7,756 nt of DNA from Candidatus Pygmaiobacter gallistercoris (GTDB lineage: Bacteria > Bacillota > Clostridia > Oscillospirales > Ruminococcaceae), in assembly GCA_019113125.1 (NCBI GenBank), contig DXIA01000112.1, forward strand, positions 1 to 7,756, given 5' to 3'. This document shows, in pieces, positions 5,361 to 7,756 of this stretch (its first letter is position 1; each line of letters starts with the position of its first letter). The position numbers were made by a program, and so were the translations under genes. A model generated the notes under the pieces. It worked only from the letters and a program-made list of their open reading frames with translations. It was not told where the DNA came from and did no database searches.

Positions 5361-6217
5361 CAGCGCGCGATCCGGTAAAGCTGGCCGATCACAAGACAGC
5401 GGGATGCATCGCCATGTCCGACCTGCTGGGTCTTGGCAATGGGCAGATCCCGCCGCCCAATGACATCGGCAATCAGACGGGCCGCCCCGGCGGGGGAGAG
5501 CTGCTCCTCCAGCTGGGTAAAGGTCCCCAGCAGCAACCCCGCAATCTGATCGAAAACCCCCATCTGCTCGAGCTGGGACAGATAGGTGACAACCTGCGGG
5601 GGCGTCCCGTGCAGCGCCTCGAGGAAGAGCAGCCTGTCCGAAAAATTCGGCAGATAGCGGGTGCCGGCGAGCTTGAGCAGGCAGCGCAGATTGCCGCCGA
5701 CCAAGGTCCCCTCCATCCGGGTCCCTTGTATAAAATGCCAGTCTGCGGAGTAGAGATCCTCGCCCTCGCCGAGCACCGACGCGGCAAACCGGCGGCGCTG
5801 TTCTGCGCCGGATGACCCCACCAGCGTGCGAATCTGGAACAGATGGGCGGGCTGGCCGGTCATCGCAAAAATTGCATTGACCAGAACGGTCAAATCGCTG
5901 TATCCGAAAAACGGCTTGGGATTTGCCCGGATTTGTTCCCAGTCCAGCCGGGGCAGAATTTCATTTGCAAGGTCGCCGCCCGAGAGGTCAAAAATTGCCC
6001 GGATCCTGTGGTCGGCATAGCAGCGCATCAGCGCCGCGGCGCGGGCGGTGGGATCGGTCCGAAAGCCGCCGTTTTCTGCAAAGATGCAGTCGCTCACAAC
6101 CGGGACCAGCCCCAATGTTTTCAGCTTGTCGCAAAGGGCGTCGATCTCCGCTCTCCGGCTTGTCTGCAGCGGATTGGAACAGGCAACCAGCCCGACATGA
6201 TCGGTGGGGTGCAGCAT
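5360..6217 (-). CDS. LD-carboxypeptidase, peptidase family S66 (LdcA/MccF-like)
   Basis: The 285-aa serine peptidase belongs to a family that cleaves L,D bonds in murein tetrapeptides during wall recycling; some MccF-type members instead inactivate microcin C-like peptide-nucleotides. No signal peptide is present, so it acts in the cytoplasm. The ATG at 6217 is chosen over an upstream in-frame start because AAAGGAGG (6230-6223) lies 5 nt before it. The N-terminus HVGLVACSNPL matches the family start. The catalytic triad can be assigned as Ser107 in FGYSD, Glu200 in LFLEAL and His268 in VGHGD; the SGGD segment at 79-82 precedes the nucleophile as usual. Length is normal. Recycling of tripeptide-forming murein is more likely than immunity, as no microcin genes are nearby, but the two roles cannot be separated by sequence alone. 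Confidence 0.9.
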   Translation of the reverse strand: MLHPTDHVGLVACSNPLQTSRRAEIDALCDKLKTLGLVPVVSDCIFAENGGFRTDPTARAAALMRCYADHRIRAIFDLSGGDLANEILPRLDWEQIRANPKPFFGYSDLTVLVNAIFAMTGQPAHLFQIRTLVGSSGAEQRRRFAASVLGEGEDLYSADWHFIQGTRMEGTLVGGNLRCLLKLAGTRYLPNFSDRLLFLEALHGTPPQVVTYLSQLEQMGVFDQIAGLLLGTFTQLEEQLSPAGAARLIADVIGRRDLPIAKTQQVGHGDASRCLVIGQLYRIAR

Positions 6218-6248
6218 AAAAGCCTCCTTTGAGCGCCCGCAGGGGGGC

Positions 6249-6291
6249 AAAAAAATCCCCGGAACATCTTTCGGAAAAGCCTGATCCGGGT
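6249..6291 (-). terminator. Terminator-like hairpin in the LD-carboxypeptidase leader (possible attenuator)
   Basis: On the minus strand, CCCGGA (6290-6285) pairs with TCCGGG (6263-6258). Inside, CTTT (6279-6276) pairs with AAAG (6271-6268) around a 4-nt loop. The stem is followed by A and seven T (6255-6249). It lies between the predicted promoter (6320-6348) and the RBS (6230-6223), so it would end transcripts before the gene unless prevented. The hairpin is seen directly; regulation is inference. Confidence 0.55.
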
Positions 6292-6319
6292 GATGCGGTT
6301 CGACTGTACTGTCAACCCA

Positions 6320-6348
6320 ATTTTATCATGCCGCATAGCAAAAGGCAA
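6320..6348 (-). promoter_or_regulatory. Promoter of the LD-carboxypeptidase gene
   Basis: On the minus strand, -35 TTGCCT (6348-6343), a 17-bp spacer and -10 TAAAAT (6325-6320). The start would be near 6313, leaving a leader of about 95 nt that contains the terminator-like hairpin. Confidence 0.7.
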
Positions 6349-6417
6349 CAAACGGGCAGGCGCCTTTGATGTCAAGGTGGGGGTCGAGATACAAGCAGAT
6401 CCTCGATCATCTCCTGA

Positions 6418-6446
6418 TTGCCACGCAACCCGACGTATGGTATGAT
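6418..6446 (+). promoter_or_regulatory. Sigma-A promoter of the macro-domain gene
   Basis: -35 TTGCCA (6418-6423), 17-bp spacer and -10 TATGAT (6441-6446). The start near 6453 leaves a very short leader before AAGGAGGT (6458-6465). About 70 bp separates it from the divergent LD-carboxypeptidase promoter; nothing further is seen between them. Confidence 0.8.
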
Positions 6447-6471
6447 GGCAAGAGGACAAGGAGGTGCTGCG

Positions 6472-7467
6472 ATGCCACTGCAGATTGTGCGAAACGATAT
6501 TACCACCATGAAGGTGGACGCCATCGTCAACGCCGCCAACGAGAGTCTGCTGGGCGGCGGAGGGGTGGACGGCGCTATCCACCGGGCCGCCGGGCCGCAG
6601 CTGCTGGCCGAGTGCCGCACACTGGGCGGCTGCAAAACCGGGCAGGCCAAGATCACAAAGGGCTACCGCCTGCCCGCCCGGTTCGTGATCCACACCGTCG
6701 GTCCCATCTGGCGGGGCGGCAGCCACGGGGAGCGGGAGCTGCTGATCTCGGCCTATCGCTCCTCTCTGGAGCTGGCTGTAGCCCACCGGTGCGAAACCGT
6801 GGCGTTCCCGCTGATCTCCTCCGGTGTGTACGGCTACCCCAAGGACCAGGCCCTGAAGGTGGCGGTAGATACCATCGGGGATTTTCTGCGCACCCATGAT
6901 ATGACGGTGTATCTGGTGATCTTCGACCGGGCCGCCTACACCATCGGCGGCAAACTTTTTTCGGAGATCGCCGCCTATATCGATGACCGCTATCTGGATG
7001 CCCACACCGACAGCAGGGAGACCCAGCGCCGCCGGATGGCCATGGCCGCTGAGCCGATGGAGGAAGAATCTGCGTTTTCCCCCTGTACCATGGCGCCCTC
7101 CGGGCTGGACGAGGCCCTCAGCAAGCTGGATGAGAGCTTTTCACAGATGCTGCTGCGAAAGATCGACGAGCGCAGAATGACCGACGCCCAGTGCTACAAA
7201 AAGGCCAACATCGACCGCAAGCTCTTCTCCAAGATCCGCTCGGATATCCATTATAAGCCCTCCAAGCCCACCGCCATGGCCTTTGCCATCGCTCTGGAGC
7301 TGCCGCTGGAGGAGGCCCGGGAAATGCTGGAAAAGGCTGGCTTTGCCTTTTCCCACGCCAGCAAGTTCGACATCATTGTGGAGTATTTCATCGCCCACCG
7401 GAACTATAACATCTTTGAGATCAACGAGGCCCTGTTCGCCTTTGATCAGAGCCTGCTGGGAGGGTGA
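6472..7467 (+). CDS. Macro-domain protein (MacroD/YmdB-like) with HTH-like C-terminal domain
   Basis: The 331-aa protein has an N-terminal macro domain (about 1-170) that binds ADP-ribose and in its MacroD/YmdB relatives removes O-acetyl-ADP-ribose or mono-ADP-ribose. Seen are [17 protein letters not shown] (15-31) with Asn20/Asn23, the catalytic-loop [12 protein letters not shown] (30-41) with Asp33, and the phosphate loop [11 protein letters not shown] (113-123). After an acidic, low-complexity linker (about 171-219) comes a second domain (220-331). It has a helix-turn-helix-like block around [15 protein letters not shown] (242-256), then FDIIVEYFI and [12 protein letters not shown] near the end. 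I recall this C-terminal domain from other Firmicute proteins but know no proven role; DNA or protein binding is inference. ATG 6472 follows AAGGAGGT by 6 nt. The stop overlaps the next gene's RBS. Confidence 0.9.
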   Translation: MPLQIVRNDITTMKVDAIVNAANESLLGGGGVDGAIHRAAGPQLLAECRTLGGCKTGQAKITKGYRLPARFVIHTVGPIWRGGSHGERELLISAYRSSLELAVAHRCETVAFPLISSGVYGYPKDQALKVAVDTIGDFLRTHDMTVYLVIFDRAAYTIGGKLFSEIAAYIDDRYLDAHTDSRETQRRRMAMAAEPMEEESAFSPCTMAPSGLDEALSKLDESFSQMLLRKIDERRMTDAQCYKKANIDRKLFSKIRSDIHYKPSKPTAMAFAIALELPLEEAREMLEKAGFAFSHASKFDIIVEYFIAHRNYNIFEINEALFAFDQSLLGG

Positions 7468-7469
7468 AG

Positions 7470-7751
7470 ATGAACAAGCACACTATGATCGATAGGTTTT
7501 CAGTTCTGTCGGCTCTTTTGGGATTGGCTTTACTGCTGGGCGTAATCCTATCCGGAGCTGCATATCCCCACCCACTTTTTCAGATTGGGGCGCCAGTGGG
7601 ACTTCTGTTTGTCTTTGTGAGTGTAGCTCTGCAATTTATCAGCTGGATTTTGGAGATCTGCCATGGCGTCAAAGAAAAGCAATACCGTTTTGTAATTGTG
7701 ATTGTTCTGCTGGGTCTGCTCGTTATCTGTCTGCTGCTAAGCGGGCTCTGA
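7470..7751 (+). CDS. Small membrane protein, three predicted helices
   Basis: The 93-aa protein has no family that I recognise. After a short N-tail (MNKHTMIDR), three hydrophobic segments are clear, at about residues 11-31, 37-61 and 72-92, with a short charged loop HGVKEKQYR between the second and third. ATG 7470 is preferred over the GTG at 7464 because GGGAGGG (7458-7464) serves as RBS; it overlaps the macro gene's stop (7465-7467), so the two genes are probably co-transcribed and coupled. The codon usage is visibly more AT-rich than that of the macro gene (for example TTTT and ATT/GTT runs), hinting at a different origin. The gene ends 5 bases before the window edge, so what follows is unknown. 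Confidence 0.75.
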   Translation: MNKHTMIDRFSVLSALLGLALLLGVILSGAAYPHPLFQIGAPVGLLFVFVSVALQFISWILEICHGVKEKQYRFVIVIVLLGLLVICLLLSGL

Positions 7752-7756
7752 TGGCG

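Noticed and set aside
6310..6315. Minus-strand TTGACA as the LD-carboxypeptidase -35
   Set aside because: At 16-18 bp downstream there is only CACCCG-like sequence, no -10. The TTGCCT/TAAAAT pair at 6348-6320 is better.
6418..6471. N-terminal extension of the macro protein from the TTG at 6418
   Set aside because: The TTG is part of the -35 hexamer; RBS and the conserved macro start ([10 protein letters not shown]) place the start at 6472.
6121..7005. Minus-strand open frame of 294 codons
   Set aside because: Covers the macro gene in antisense and the leader and N-terminus of the LD-carboxypeptidase in another frame; no motif or RBS.
1..7756. CRISPR array, tRNA or rRNA, insertion sequence or integrase
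   Set aside because: Read through on both strands; no regularly spaced repeats, tRNA-like CCA ends with cloverleaf arms, transposase motifs or terminal inverted repeats were seen.

Overview
The window looks like chromosome from a GC-rich, low-complexity-promoter Firmicute, most likely a Clostridia/Oscillospiraceae-type gut bacterium. This rests on strong AGGAGG ribosome binding sites before almost every gene, consensus sigma-A promoters with 17-bp spacers, a class B sortase, a PF09818-type ATPase and a Firmicute-style macro-domain protein. The taxonomic call is inference from gene content and style, not from a marker gene.

Layout. (1) 1-746, plus strand: an AT-rich promoter with two ArgR/AhrC-like boxes drives the intact 5' end of a polar amino acid ABC permease gene. 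That gene runs in frame into a short piece of its partner ATPase, then, with a frame change, into the last 87 codons of pyruvate formate-lyase. The unit ends at a strong bidirectional terminator. It is a three-part chimera: either a real set of deletions/rearrangements or an assembly error. (2) 755-3899, minus strand: an apparent operon, transcribed right to left, of a 568-aa 'ABC-class' ATPase (PF09818/COG3044), a maltose/galactoside-type O-acetyltransferase and a class B sortase. Promoters are visible before the ATPase and before the sortase. (3) 3900-4732: a divergent TetR-family regulator whose promoter lies on a perfect 15-bp inverted repeat, followed by its own terminator. (4) 4771-5319: an unrecognised 161-aa soluble protein with nested inverted repeats in its leader. 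(5) 5360-6348, minus strand: a cytosolic S66 LD-carboxypeptidase, sharing a bidirectional terminator with the convergent 161-aa gene and having a terminator-like hairpin in its own leader. (6) 6418-7751, plus strand: a MacroD-type macro-domain protein with an extra HTH-like C-terminal domain, followed directly by a small three-helix membrane protein.

How they fit together. Several products point to the cell envelope (sortase, LD-carboxypeptidase, acetyltransferase), but no single pathway links them. The most notable points are the triple gene chimera at the left end, the long palindromic TetR operator between two divergent genes, the possible attenuator before the LD-carboxypeptidase, and the macro-HTH fusion with its coupled membrane protein. 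I see no tRNA, rRNA, CRISPR array or insertion sequence. No wholly new system is demonstrated; the macro-HTH/membrane pair is the best candidate for an undescribed module.
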